From assembly GCF_007725405.1 (NCBI RefSeq), contig NZ_CP042163.1, forward strand, positions 310,001-374,000: a DNA stretch of 64,000 nt. Reading direction: 5' to 3'. The translations under genes were made by a program, and so were the position numbers. The stretch's first letter is position 1; each line of letters begins with the position of its first letter. Below, in pieces: positions 42,603 through 52,795 of this stretch. The notes beneath the pieces were generated by a model that did not search any database, was not told the origin of the DNA, and saw only the letters and a program-made list of their open reading frames with translations. Source of the stretch: Shouchella miscanthi (lineage in GTDB: Bacteria > Bacillota > Bacilli > Bacillales > Bacillaceae_D).

Positions 42603-43352
42603 TTAAACTGTGTGTATCGCGATATTTTCTTCATGACAGAATGCTTCATATGATTCATCTAATGGGGCAGATGTGATAATGTGGTCCAATCGGGACAAAG
42701 GAGCATATGTAAGCATAGTTGACTTACCGAACTTTGAAGCATCGGCTAATAGAAAAAGCTCATTTTCTTTCTGTACAATGCTTTTTTTCACTTCGTATTC
42801 ATGAAGGTCTGCGTTGGTTAACCCTTTAGAAATACTAGCTCCAGTACAAGCCATAAACGCTTTGTCTACATTATACTTATTAAGCGAAAAACCACTCATA
42901 CTAACGAATGAACGTGTTTTGACCTGATAATGGTTCCCTAATACAAATAGTTCAATGTTCTCTTTTTCAGACACAGCGTTGATGACGTCTAAATTATTGG
43001 TCAGAATTGTAATAAACTTATCATCAGGAAAGTTATCAAACATCCATTTCGTTGTGGTACCTGAGTCAATGTAAACAAAGTCTTGATCTTCTATAAAGGA
43101 TGCTGCGTGTAAAGCGATCCGGACTTTTTCATCGTTATAGACATGGTGGCGGTTTTGAAATGGAATTAACGGTTTATCCGTTGCAGTAACTCCCCCGTAT
43201 ACTTTTTCAATGACCCCTTTTTCTGTCAAACGATTAATATCCCGTCGAACTGTATTTTTAGATACGTCGAAACGGTTGCATAAATCGTCAATGGAGACTG
43301 TACCGTTTGCAAGAATGTAATTTTCCATTTCTTGAATTCTAACTAACTTCAT
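42603..43352 (-). CDS. iolR: DeoR-family repressor of inositol genes
   Basis: 249-residue DeoR-type repressor, close in length to B. subtilis IolR (251). N-terminal HTH QEMENYILANGTVSIDDLCNRFDVSKNTVRRDINRLTEKGVIEKVYGGV, then a sugar-phosphate-sensing domain (DSGTTTKWMFDNF; LTNNLDVINAV; ADASKFGKST). The inducer of IolR is 2-deoxy-5-keto-gluconate-6-phosphate, made by IolC. ATG 43352. It is divergent from the iol operon, with two tandem consensus operator units in between. Confidence 0.93.
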   Translation of the reverse strand: MKLVRIQEMENYILANGTVSIDDLCNRFDVSKNTVRRDINRLTEKGVIEKVYGGVTATDKPLIPFQNRHHVYNDEKVRIALHAASFIEDQDFVYIDSGTTTKWMFDNFPDDKFITILTNNLDVINAVSEKENIELFVLGNHYQVKTRSFVSMSGFSLNKYNVDKAFMACTGASISKGLTNADLHEYEVKKSIVQKENELFLLADASKFGKSTMLTYAPLSRLDHIITSAPLDESYEAFCHEENIAIHTV

Positions 43353-43464
43353 TCTATTACTCCCTACATCGCAAATTCTTATTTCATACTATACCACTAT
43401 ACTCAAAATATAATCAACACCTATATTTGTAAGCGGATTCAAAAGAAAATATTCAGGTAAAATA

Positions 43465-43547
43465 TTGACACATATCCAAAATGTTATTAATATATAACCA
43501 ATAAGTAACCAATATTTTTATGTTCGCTTATAATGTAAGCGATTACC
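43465..43547 (+). promoter_or_regulatory. iol operon promoter, tandem IolR sites and candidate cre
   Basis: -35 TTGACA (43465-43470), 17 bp, -10-like TAATAT (43488-43493). Directly after it TAACCAATAAG (43495-43505) and TAACCAATATT (43506-43516) stand in tandem with an 11-bp period. The first matches the B. subtilis IolR unit WRAYCAADARD completely, the second at 10 of 11 positions. TGTAAGCGATTACC (43534-43547) fits the CcpA cre consensus with one mismatch and overlaps the dyad TCGCTTA-TAATG-TAAGCGA. This implies inositol induction and glucose repression. Confidence 0.75.
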
Positions 43548-43575
43548 AATATGTTTAATAGGTGGAGGGATTGTT

Positions 43576-45054
43576 GTGGCAGAAACAATAAGTAAGGTAC
43601 GCACATTAAAAAACTACATAAATGGAAAATGGGTCGACAGTTTGACCACAGAATATGAGGAAGTGGTTAATCCGGCGACGAAGGAAGTTCTCTGTAGAGT
43701 GCCACTTTCAACAAAACAAGAGCTTCATTATGCAGCCGAAATTGCGAGGGATGCTTTTAAGGCGTGGTCAAATGTTGCTGTACCTCGTCGTGCACGTGTG
43801 CTTTTTTCCTTTCAACAGCTATTGCAACAACATAAAGAAGAATTAGCTCAACTCATTACAATGGAAAATGGCAAGAATTTAACAGAAGCTCGTGGTGAAG
43901 TACAGCGTGGGATTGAGAACGTTGAATTTGCTGCTAGTGCTCCTTCACTTATGATGGGGGATTCGTTGCCTGCCATTGCTACAAACGTAGAGGCGAGTAA
44001 TTATCGTTATCCAATAGGTGTTGTTGGCGGTATTACACCGTTTAATTTCCCGATGATGGTGCCTTGTTGGATGTTTCCAATGGCGATTGCTCTTGGGAAT
44101 ACATTTATTCTAAAACCATCAGAGCGTACACCTTTGCTTGTCGAAAAATTTGCAGACTTGCTAAAGGAAGCTGGTCTACCTGATGGTGTGTTTAATATCG
44201 TTTACGGCGCCCATGATGTGGTAAACGGTATTCTTGATCACCCAGAAATTAAAGCGGTTTCCTTCGTTGGATCGAAACCAGTTGGAGAGTATGTCTATAA
44301 ACGAGGTAGCGAAAATTTGAAACGTGTGCAAGCGCTAACAGGAGCGAATAATCATACAGTTGTTTTAGGGGATGCGGACCTTGATACAGCAGTGAATGAT
44401 ATTGTTGGTGCGGCTTTCGGTTCTGCCGGTGAACGTTGTATGGCCTGCGCGGTTGTGACGGTTGAAGAGGTTATTGCAGATGAATTTATTGCTCGTTTAA
44501 AGGAAAAAACAGATAACTTGGAAATGGGAAATGGGCTTGATGATGGTGTTTTCTTGGGTCCTGTCATTCGTGAAGAGAATAAAAAGAGAACCATTTCCTA
44601 TATTGAAGCCGGGGTTGAAGAGGGGGCAACACTGCTTACAGATGGAAGGGATCGATTGAGTGATGACGGTTACTTTGTTGGTCCAACAATCTTTGACCAC
44701 GTTACAACTGATATGAAGATCTGGAGAGATGAAATTTTTGCGCCTGTACTTTCGATTGTCCGTGTGAAGCATCTTAAAGAAGCGATAGCGACTGCAAATC
44801 AATCAGAGTTTGCGAACGGTGCTTGTATCTTTACGAAAGATGCGCAAGCAATCCGTTATTTCCGTGAAAATATTGATGCAGGAATGTTAGGAGTAAACCT
44901 CGGTGTTCCAGCTCCTATGGCGTTCTTTCCATTTTCAGGGTGGAAATCATCTTTCTTTGGAACGCTTCATGCAAATGGAAAAGATAGCGTTGATTTTTAT
45001 ACACGTAAGAAAGTTGTAACAGCGCGTCTTGTTGACCCTGTTTTTGAAGATTAG
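43576..45054 (+). CDS. iolA: Methylmalonate-semialdehyde dehydrogenase (acylating)
   Basis: 492-residue CoA-acylating aldehyde dehydrogenase converting malonic semialdehyde to acetyl-CoA and CO2, the last step of myo-inositol breakdown. Blocks: [63 protein letters not shown], and the catalytic Cys in [17 protein letters not shown]. The missing general-base Glu of hydrolytic ALDHs (replaced around TGANNH) is typical of this subfamily. GTG 43576 follows GGTGGAGGGATTGTT. First gene of the iol operon; iolB starts nine bases later. Confidence 0.95.
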   Translation: MAETISKVRTLKNYINGKWVDSLTTEYEEVVNPATKEVLCRVPLSTKQELHYAAEIARDAFKAWSNVAVPRRARVLFSFQQLLQQHKEELAQLITMENGKNLTEARGEVQRGIENVEFAASAPSLMMGDSLPAIATNVEASNYRYPIGVVGGITPFNFPMMVPCWMFPMAIALGNTFILKPSERTPLLVEKFADLLKEAGLPDGVFNIVYGAHDVVNGILDHPEIKAVSFVGSKPVGEYVYKRGSENLKRVQALTGANNHTVVLGDADLDTAVNDIVGAAFGSAGERCMACAVVTVEEVIADEFIARLKEKTDNLEMGNGLDDGVFLGPVIREENKKRTISYIEAGVEEGATLLTDGRDRLSDDGYFVGPTIFDHVTTDMKIWRDEIFAPVLSIVRVKHLKEAIATANQSEFANGACIFTKDAQAIRYFRENIDAGMLGVNLGVPAPMAFFPFSGWKSSFFGTLHANGKDSVDFYTRKKVVTARLVDPVFED

Positions 45055-45063
45055 GAGGTTCGT

Positions 45064-45888
45064 ATGGCTAAATTATTACGGAAACCAAAACGAAACCCTT
45101 TATCGAAAGGAGTATGCATCGTTCATGATGTAAAAGAGGGAAACACCCCTCTAGAATATGTAGGTTTTTCTGTTATTGACTTAGATAAAGGTGCGGTTTT
45201 TGAAGAAATGTTAACAGATCAAGAGTGCTGTGCAGTGATTTTAACTGGAAAAGCCACAGTGACAGCAGGTGAGCAGACGTTTGAATCTCTTGGAACAAGA
45301 GAAACTGTATTTGAAAAAGTACCAACAGATAGTGTCTATATTACAAAAGAAGAAACGTATCGTATACAAGCAGAGACGGATACGCGGGTTGCGCTATGTT
45401 ATGCGCCTGGGCTGACAAAACGTCCTAACCGTTTGCTTTCTGCTAAAGATATTCAACCAGAGCATAGAGGAATAAAAATGAATCAACGGTCTGTGCATAA
45501 TATATTGCCTGATTCACTAGATGTGGCGGACTCGTTATTGGTTGTTGAAGTGTATACAGAGAGTGGGAACTTTTCGAGTTATCCTCCACACAAGCATGAC
45601 CAAGACAATTTACCGTATGAGTCGCTTTTAGAAGAAACGTACTACCATGAACAAGATCCACCTCAAGGCTTTGTGTTCCAACGTGTCTATACGGATGATC
45701 GTAGTCTTGATGAAAGCATGGCCGTTGAAAATGAAGATGTTGTACTCGTACCAGCAGGCTATCACCCAGTTGGGGTTCCAGATGGCTATACTTCGTATTA
45801 TTTAAATGTAATGGCAGGTCCTAAACGGATATGGAAATTTCATAATGATCCAGCACATGAATGGATCTTAGATCGTGAGGATTCATAA
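45064..45888 (+). CDS. iolB: 5-deoxy-glucuronate isomerase
   Basis: 274-residue bicupin isomerase that converts 5-deoxy-glucuronate into 5-dehydro-2-deoxy-gluconate. Metal-binding cupin residues appear in YPPHKHDQDNLPYESLLEETYYH, and the C-terminal NVMAGPKRIWKFHNDPAHEWI is the family's signature end. ATG 45064 follows TTAGGAGGTTCGT. The order iolA-iolB-iolC is as in B. subtilis. Confidence 0.95.
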   Translation: MAKLLRKPKRNPLSKGVCIVHDVKEGNTPLEYVGFSVIDLDKGAVFEEMLTDQECCAVILTGKATVTAGEQTFESLGTRETVFEKVPTDSVYITKEETYRIQAETDTRVALCYAPGLTKRPNRLLSAKDIQPEHRGIKMNQRSVHNILPDSLDVADSLLVVEVYTESGNFSSYPPHKHDQDNLPYESLLEETYYHEQDPPQGFVFQRVYTDDRSLDESMAVENEDVVLVPAGYHPVGVPDGYTSYYLNVMAGPKRIWKFHNDPAHEWILDREDS

Positions 45889-45889
45889 T

Positions 45890-46876
45890 ATGACAATGAC
45901 GTTTTCAACAGATAAACGATTTGACTTAATTGCAGTTGGGCGCGCGTGTATCGATTTAAATGCTACAGAGTACAATCGTCCGATGGAAGAAACAATGACG
46001 TTCTCGAAGTATGTTGGTGGGTCACCTGCAAATATTGCCATTGGTTCATCAAAACTAGGGTTAAAGACAGGGTTTATTGGAAAAGTGTCTGACGATCAAC
46101 ACGGTCGTTTTATTCAATCCTATATGGAAAAAGTCGGCGTCGACACTTCACAGATGGTGAAAGATACAGAGGGCCATAAGTCAGGATTAACGTTTACGGA
46201 AATTAAAAGCCCTAAAGAGTGTAGTATTCTAATGTATCGTACCGATGTCGCGGATTTAAACCTTCGTCCAGAAGACGTATCAGAAGGGTATATCGCTCAA
46301 GCAAAAATACTTCTTATTTCTGGAACGGCACTGGCAAAGAGTCCTTCCCGAGAAGCGGTTTTTCAAGCAGTTGATTATGCAAAACGACAAAATGTTCCGA
46401 TTGCCTTTGAATTAGATTACCGTCCCTATACGTGGCAATCAGAGGAGGAAACGTCCGTCTATTATAAATGGGCAGCTGAACAGTCTACTATTGTCATTGG
46501 TACCCGGGATGAATACAACATTCTTGAGAATTCTGAAGGCAACTCTGATGAGCAAACAGCAGAAGCGCTTCTTTCATCACGAGCTGAGCTGGTTATCATC
46601 AAGCATGGTGTAGACGGTTCTATTGCATTCGAAGAAGATGGCACGATTACCCATGCAAAGGCATATCCTTCGAATGTGTTGAAAACATTTGGAGCAGGAG
46701 ATTCTTATGCATCTGCATTCCTTTACGCATTATTGAATGGAAACTCTGTCAGAGAGGCGTTGCAGTTTGGTGGTGCATCCGCAGCAATCGTTGTAAGCAA
46801 GCATAGCTCTTCAGAAGCAATGCCTACGGTTGAGGAAATTAAAGCACTCTTGGCACAGCACGAGCAGAGTGTGTAA
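45890..46876 (+). CDS. iolC: 5-dehydro-2-deoxygluconokinase
   Basis: 328-residue PfkB/ribokinase-type kinase that phosphorylates 5-dehydro-2-deoxygluconate; its product is also the IolR inducer. Motifs: SKYVGGSPANIAIGSSKLGLKTGFIGKVSDD near the N-terminus and the PfkB end signature KTFGAGDSYASAFLYALL with the catalytic Asp. The ATG 45890, after GAGGATTCATA, is chosen over the GTG at 45875, which would overlap iolB. Confidence 0.95.
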   Translation: MTMTFSTDKRFDLIAVGRACIDLNATEYNRPMEETMTFSKYVGGSPANIAIGSSKLGLKTGFIGKVSDDQHGRFIQSYMEKVGVDTSQMVKDTEGHKSGLTFTEIKSPKECSILMYRTDVADLNLRPEDVSEGYIAQAKILLISGTALAKSPSREAVFQAVDYAKRQNVPIAFELDYRPYTWQSEEETSVYYKWAAEQSTIVIGTRDEYNILENSEGNSDEQTAEALLSSRAELVIIKHGVDGSIAFEEDGTITHAKAYPSNVLKTFGAGDSYASAFLYALLNGNSVREALQFGGASAAIVVSKHSSSEAMPTVEEIKALLAQHEQSV

Positions 46877-46893
46877 AAGGAGGTTGTGAGATC

Positions 46894-48804
46894 ATGGCAG
46901 AAACAATTCGTTTGACAACAGGGCAAGCACTTGTGAAATTTTTAAACAACCAATTCATTTCAGTAGATGGGAAAGAGGCGCACTTTGTTGAAGGCATATT
47001 TAACATTTTTGGTCACGGCAATGTGCTAGGAATTGGTCAAGCACTTGAACAAGACGCTGGCCATCTCAAAGTCATTCAAGGAAAAAACGAACAAGGAATG
47101 GCACATGCAGCCATCGCCTATTCAAAACAAATGCTTAGAAAGAAAATTTATGCTGTTACCACTTCTGTTGGTCCGGGAGCTGCTAACTTAGTAGCTGCGG
47201 CTGGAACGGCTTTAGCGAATAATATCCCAGTCCTGCTACTTCCAGCTGATACGTTTGCAACGCGGCAGCCTGATCCCGTCCTGCAACAGTTCGAGCAAGA
47301 ATATAGTGCAGCAATTACTACAAATGATGCATTGAAACCGGTATCTCGCTACTGGGATCGTGTGGTTCGACCAGAACAACTAATGAGTAGCCTACTTCGA
47401 GCATTTGAAGTGATGACAGACCCAGCAAAAGCGGGTCCGGCCACGATTTGTATCGCCCAAGATGTCGAAGGAGAAGCGTACGATTACCCAACATCTTTTT
47501 TTGAAAAAAGAGTACATTATGTGGATCGATATGAACCTACTTCTCGTGAGCTTAATCAGGCTGTTCAATTAATACGTAAGAGCAGAAAACCTCTTATTAT
47601 TATTGGGGGTGGGGCAAAGTATTCAGAAGCCCGAGAAGAGTTAGTCGCTTTTTCCGAAACATACCGAATTCCTATGGTTGAAACACAAGCCGGTAAATCG
47701 ACCGTTGAAAGCAATCACCCGTTTAATTTAGGTGGTGTTGGTGTTACCGGTACAAAACCAGCGAATCTCGCAGCAAAAGAAGCGGATTTAGTCATTGGAG
47801 TAGGAACACGATACACGGATTTTACATCTTCATCCAAAACAGCTTTCTCTTTTAACAACGCATCATTCCTAAACATTAATATTAGTCGGATGCATGCATA
47901 TAAGATGGACGCTGTACAAGTCGTAGCAGATGCGAGAGTAACGTTATCAATTCTTTTTGGAGAATTAACCGGCTATAGAAGTAAGCATATTTCTATCGAT
48001 TCTTGGAAACATGAATGGCTTCAGGAAAGAGAGCGATTGTCGTCTATCTCATTTGATCGTGAAGCGTTTAAACCTGAAATTGAGGGACAGTTTTCGCAAC
48101 AATTATTAAATGAGTATGCAGATACATTAGATACCGAATTTCCACAAACAACTGCTTTAACGGCACTTAATAAAGCACTATCTAAAGATGCAGTAATCGT
48201 TTGTGCTGCTGGATCTCTGCCTGGAGACCTTCAACGTTTGTGGGATACGGAAACACCAAATACATATCATCTAGAGTATGGCTACTCTTGTATGGGTTAC
48301 GAAATTGCAGGAGGTTTTGGTGCGAAGTTAGCTGAACCCGAAAAAGAAGTCTATTCGCTCGTAGGTGACGGCAGTTTTCTTATGATGCATTCGGAGTTTG
48401 TAACAGCCATTCAGTATGGTTATAAATTAAATGTTGTCTTATTTGATAACGCTGGATTCGGCTGTATAAGTAATTTACAAATGGATCATGGTAGCGGTAG
48501 TCATGGTTGTGAATTTCGCACACATAGAGGCGACATCATGAACATTGATTACGCCAAAATTGCCGAAGCATATGGCGCAAAAGTCTATCGGGTATCGTCA
48601 GTGGAACATCTTCAAAAAGCAGTGGAGGATGCAAAGTGTCAAGAGGTTTCCACTCTTATTGAAATCAAAGTTCTCCCAAAAACAATGACAGATGGGTACG
48701 AGAGCTGGTGGAATGTAGGTGTCGCAGAAACCTCAAATGTAACGGCTGTGCAGCGTGCACATCAAAAACACCAAACGAAATTATATGCAGCAAAGCTCTA
48801 TTAA
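46894..48804 (+). CDS. iolD: 3D-(3,5/4)-trihydroxycyclohexane-1,2-dione acylhydrolase
   Basis: 636-residue thiamine-diphosphate enzyme, one residue shorter than B. subtilis IolD (637), hydrolysing the ring of the diketo-inositol to 5-deoxy-glucuronate. TPP-fold blocks: VEGIFNIFGHGNVLGIGQAL, the Glu in QGKNEQGMAHAAIAYSKQ, central domain IIIGGGAKYSEAREELVAF, and the C-terminal TPP/Mg site SLVGDGSFLMMHSEF...LFDNAGFGC. ATG 46894 follows AAAGGAGGTTGTGAGATC. Confidence 0.96.
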   Translation: MAETIRLTTGQALVKFLNNQFISVDGKEAHFVEGIFNIFGHGNVLGIGQALEQDAGHLKVIQGKNEQGMAHAAIAYSKQMLRKKIYAVTTSVGPGAANLVAAAGTALANNIPVLLLPADTFATRQPDPVLQQFEQEYSAAITTNDALKPVSRYWDRVVRPEQLMSSLLRAFEVMTDPAKAGPATICIAQDVEGEAYDYPTSFFEKRVHYVDRYEPTSRELNQAVQLIRKSRKPLIIIGGGAKYSEAREELVAFSETYRIPMVETQAGKSTVESNHPFNLGGVGVTGTKPANLAAKEADLVIGVGTRYTDFTSSSKTAFSFNNASFLNINISRMHAYKMDAVQVVADARVTLSILFGELTGYRSKHISIDSWKHEWLQERERLSSISFDREAFKPEIEGQFSQQLLNEYADTLDTEFPQTTALTALNKALSKDAVIVCAAGSLPGDLQRLWDTETPNTYHLEYGYSCMGYEIAGGFGAKLAEPEKEVYSLVGDGSFLMMHSEFVTAIQYGYKLNVVLFDNAGFGCISNLQMDHGSGSHGCEFRTHRGDIMNIDYAKIAEAYGAKVYRVSSVEHLQKAVEDAKCQEVSTLIEIKVLPKTMTDGYESWWNVGVAETSNVTAVQRAHQKHQTKLYAAKLY

Positions 48805-48816
48805 GGGGAGATTATT

Positions 48817-49734
48817 TTGACCAGTAAGCAGATCAAATGGGGGATTGCGCCCATTGGTTGGCGTAATGACGATATGCCAGAAATAGGGGCAGGTAATACA
48901 CTTGCCCATCTTCTCAGTGATGTAGTTGTCGCAAAATTCGAAGGAACAGAAGTTGGAGGCTTTTTTCCTGAAGCTTCTATTTTAAATAAAGAAATAGAAC
49001 TTCGGCAGTTAAGAATTGTTGGTCAATGGTTTTCGAGCTATCTCATTCGTGATGGCGTAAGTGCAACGGCAGCTTTGTTTCACGAGCATTGTGCATATCT
49101 GCAGGAAGTGAATGCAGAAGTCGCTGTTGTGTCGGAACAAACTTATAGTGTTCAAAACGAAGAGCGAAACGTTTTTGCATTAAACCTTAAGCCAATTCTA
49201 ACAGATGAAGAGTGGGAAATAGTATGTCAAGGCGTGGACATATTAGGTGGAATTGCTAAAACCTATGGTTTGAAACTTGCTTACCATTCTCATATGGGGA
49301 CGGTTGTACAGACGAAAGAAGAGGTGAAGCGGTTAATGGAGGGGACAGATCCGAATCTTGTTGGGTTGCTGTACGATACGGGTCATACGTTTATTGCTGA
49401 CGGTGAGTACTTATCCGTGTTAGACACACACTGTCAGCGAATAAACCACGTTCATTTTAAAGATGTTCGCAAAGATGTCCTGACAACATGTGAACAAAAA
49501 GGTTTAACTTTCAGACAATCATTCTTAAGAGGAATGTTCACGGTTCCAGGAGATGGTTGCATTGATTTTGAACCTGTGTTTTTACGTTTAGTAGAGAAGG
49601 GTTATCAAGGTTGGATCGTTGTTGAAGCGGAGCAAGACCCAGAAATTGCTCATCCATTGGAATACGCTTTAAAAGCAAGACAGTACATTGATAGTAAATT
49701 ATTAAAGAAGAGTATTGGAACAGTCGATAGTTAA
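48817..49734 (+). CDS. iolE: Inosose dehydratase
   Basis: 305-residue TIM-barrel dehydratase that removes water from 2-keto-myo-inositol. N-terminal [30 protein letters not shown], then [38 protein letters not shown] and [14 protein letters not shown] carry the metal-binding His and Asp residues. The start is TTG 48817 after GGGGAGATTATT. It is followed nine bases later by the iolG frame. Confidence 0.94.
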   Translation: MTSKQIKWGIAPIGWRNDDMPEIGAGNTLAHLLSDVVVAKFEGTEVGGFFPEASILNKEIELRQLRIVGQWFSSYLIRDGVSATAALFHEHCAYLQEVNAEVAVVSEQTYSVQNEERNVFALNLKPILTDEEWEIVCQGVDILGGIAKTYGLKLAYHSHMGTVVQTKEEVKRLMEGTDPNLVGLLYDTGHTFIADGEYLSVLDTHCQRINHVHFKDVRKDVLTTCEQKGLTFRQSFLRGMFTVPGDGCIDFEPVFLRLVEKGYQGWIVVEAEQDPEIAHPLEYALKARQYIDSKLLKKSIGTVDS

Positions 49735-50799
<1,065 letters not shown>

Positions 50800-50814
50800 A
50801 GAGGAGTGGGTATC

Positions 50815-51672
50815 ATGGCGTTTGCTTTCATGAAAGAGCTACTCGTAGAAGCAAAAAGAAACCACTATGCAATCGGTCAATTTAATATAAATGGATTGCA
50901 ATGGACCAAAGCAATTCTTCTTGCTGCTGAGGAAGAACGATCACCTGTTATCGCAGCAGCATCAGAGAGAATGATTGATTACTTAGGTGGTTATCGTACA
51001 GTCGTTTCTTTTGTCGACTCTTTAGTCAATGAATTGAATATAAACGTTCCCGTTGTTTTGCATCTTGATCATGGTAGAAGTGTTCAATCATGTTTTAAAG
51101 CCATTGACGCTGGGTTTAGTTCCGTCATGATTGATGGATCGCACCTATCTATTGAAGAAAACATTGCGATGACAAAAGAAGTTTCGGATTATGCTGTAAA
51201 GTTTGGTGTTAGCGTTGAAGCAGAAGTTGGGACGGTTGGTGGAACGGAAGATGGTGTAACTGGTGGCGTTTCATATGCGAATGTCGACGAATGCGAGCGT
51301 TTAGTTACAGAGGCGAATATTGATGCGTTAGCAGCAGCGTTAGGTTCGGTTCATGGTCGTTATTATGGAAAACCTAAGCTAGGATTTAAGGAAATGGAAC
51401 AAATCTCAAAGGTAACAGATATTCCGCTTGTGCTTCATGGTGCTTCAGGCATTCCAAGTCATGATTTAGAGCGAGCCATTCAGTTAGGGCATGCCAAAGT
51501 GAATATTAATACAGAATGTATGATTGCTTGGTCTGATCAACTAAGGAAACAGTTGATTGAACAACCAGATGCATTTGAGCCTGCCATTTTATTAACCCCG
51601 GCCATTCATGCTGTTCAAGAAGCTGTACAGCAGAAGCTGAAGGAATTTGGCTCAACTCACAAAGCGAATTAG
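50815..51672 (+). CDS. iolJ: 6-phospho-5-dehydro-2-deoxy-D-gluconate aldolase
   Basis: 285-residue class II aldolase that splits the IolC product into malonic semialdehyde and dihydroxyacetone phosphate. Zn-binding and catalytic blocks: VPVVLHLDHGRSVQSCFKAIDAGFSSVMIDGS, VEAEVGTVGGTEDG, IPLVLHGASGIPSHDLERAIQLGHAKVNINTE. ATG 50815 follows GAGAGGAGTGGGTATC. By sequence alone fructose-bisphosphate aldolase would be possible; the operon decides for IolJ. Confidence 0.92.
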   Translation: MAFAFMKELLVEAKRNHYAIGQFNINGLQWTKAILLAAEEERSPVIAAASERMIDYLGGYRTVVSFVDSLVNELNINVPVVLHLDHGRSVQSCFKAIDAGFSSVMIDGSHLSIEENIAMTKEVSDYAVKFGVSVEAEVGTVGGTEDGVTGGVSYANVDECERLVTEANIDALAAALGSVHGRYYGKPKLGFKEMEQISKVTDIPLVLHGASGIPSHDLERAIQLGHAKVNINTECMIAWSDQLRKQLIEQPDAFEPAILLTPAIHAVQEAVQQKLKEFGSTHKAN

Positions 51673-51704
51673 GCTATGCCGAAGTTTTAGAAAGGATGTT
51701 TTAA

Positions 51705-52736
51705 ATGAAGAAGCGTATAAATATAGCAGTACTTGGACTCGGTCGTCTCGGTTATTCACATACCAAAAATCTATTAACCGAAGTACATGGGGCAAATTTA
51801 TATATGGTTGTGGACCCACTATCAGGCAGAGCGAAAGAAGTAGCGGAAGAATTCGGAATTGAGTTTCATTCTACCAAGATTGAGGATGCTCTTACTCATC
51901 CAGAGGTAGATGCTGTTGTGATTGTAACGCCAACGAGCACTCATGCTGACATTATAAAAAGTGCTGCATATCATCGAAAGCATATTTTTGTTGAAAAACC
52001 ATTAACGTTAAATCTAGAAGAATCGGAAGAAGTTTCAGTGGCAGTGGAAAAAGCCGGTATTATCTGTCAGGTTGGCTTTATGCGGCGATTTGATCCTGGG
52101 TATGTGGATGCCAAACGTCGAATTGATAAAGGTGAAATTGGACGACCACTCTATTTTAAAGCATTCACAAGGGATCCGGGATCACCCCCACCGGAATTTA
52201 TAAAGAACAGTGGGGGCATCTTTGTTGATTGTTCCATTCATGATTATGACATTGCTCGTTACTTATTTAATACAGAGATTACCTCGGTTGCCGCTCATGG
52301 AAACGTATTAAAATATGATTTCATGAGAGAGTTTAATGATATTGACCATGGGTTGACATACGTGGAGTTTGCAAATGGTGCTATTGGCGACATGGAAGTA
52401 TCTAGGAATTCTCCTTATGGCTATGATATTCGTGCTGAAGTTATTGGTACAGAAGGTGCTTTATTTGTAGGCGATTTGAGAGAACAGCAGGTAACCGTAT
52501 TGAACCAAGGTGGAAGTCATTTTAAGGTGTTTCCTAATTTCCAATCAAGGTTCCGTGTGGCATATATTGAAGAATTGAAGCATTTTATTTACTGTATACA
52601 GACTGGTGAAAAGCCGATTGTGAACGATCGAGATGCCACTCAAGATTTGCGAGTTGCTTTAGCCGCAACACACGCTTACCAAACAGGAAAAAAAGTTGTT
52701 GTAGAAGAGTTTGCGCCAGAAAAAACTCACCTATAA
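51705..52736 (+). CDS. Second IolG-like inositol dehydrogenase (Gfo/Idh/MocA)
   Basis: 343-residue NAD(P)-dependent dehydrogenase related to iolG upstream. Rossmann motif IAVLGLGRLGYSHTKNLL, IFVEKPLTLNLEESEEV with catalytic Lys, and DCSIHDYDIARYLF for substrate binding. It may oxidise another isomer (scyllo- or D-chiro-inositol), as IolX and IolW do in B. subtilis; the exact substrate cannot be read. ATG 51705 follows AAAGGATG. Confidence 0.88.
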   Translation: MKKRINIAVLGLGRLGYSHTKNLLTEVHGANLYMVVDPLSGRAKEVAEEFGIEFHSTKIEDALTHPEVDAVVIVTPTSTHADIIKSAAYHRKHIFVEKPLTLNLEESEEVSVAVEKAGIICQVGFMRRFDPGYVDAKRRIDKGEIGRPLYFKAFTRDPGSPPPEFIKNSGGIFVDCSIHDYDIARYLFNTEITSVAAHGNVLKYDFMREFNDIDHGLTYVEFANGAIGDMEVSRNSPYGYDIRAEVIGTEGALFVGDLREQQVTVLNQGGSHFKVFPNFQSRFRVAYIEELKHFIYCIQTGEKPIVNDRDATQDLRVALAATHAYQTGKKVVVEEFAPEKTHL

Positions 52737-52795
52737 AAAGGAAGCGTATAACATGCGCGCTCACCTTATTAGGTTAAAGAAGGGGGAAATTGGTT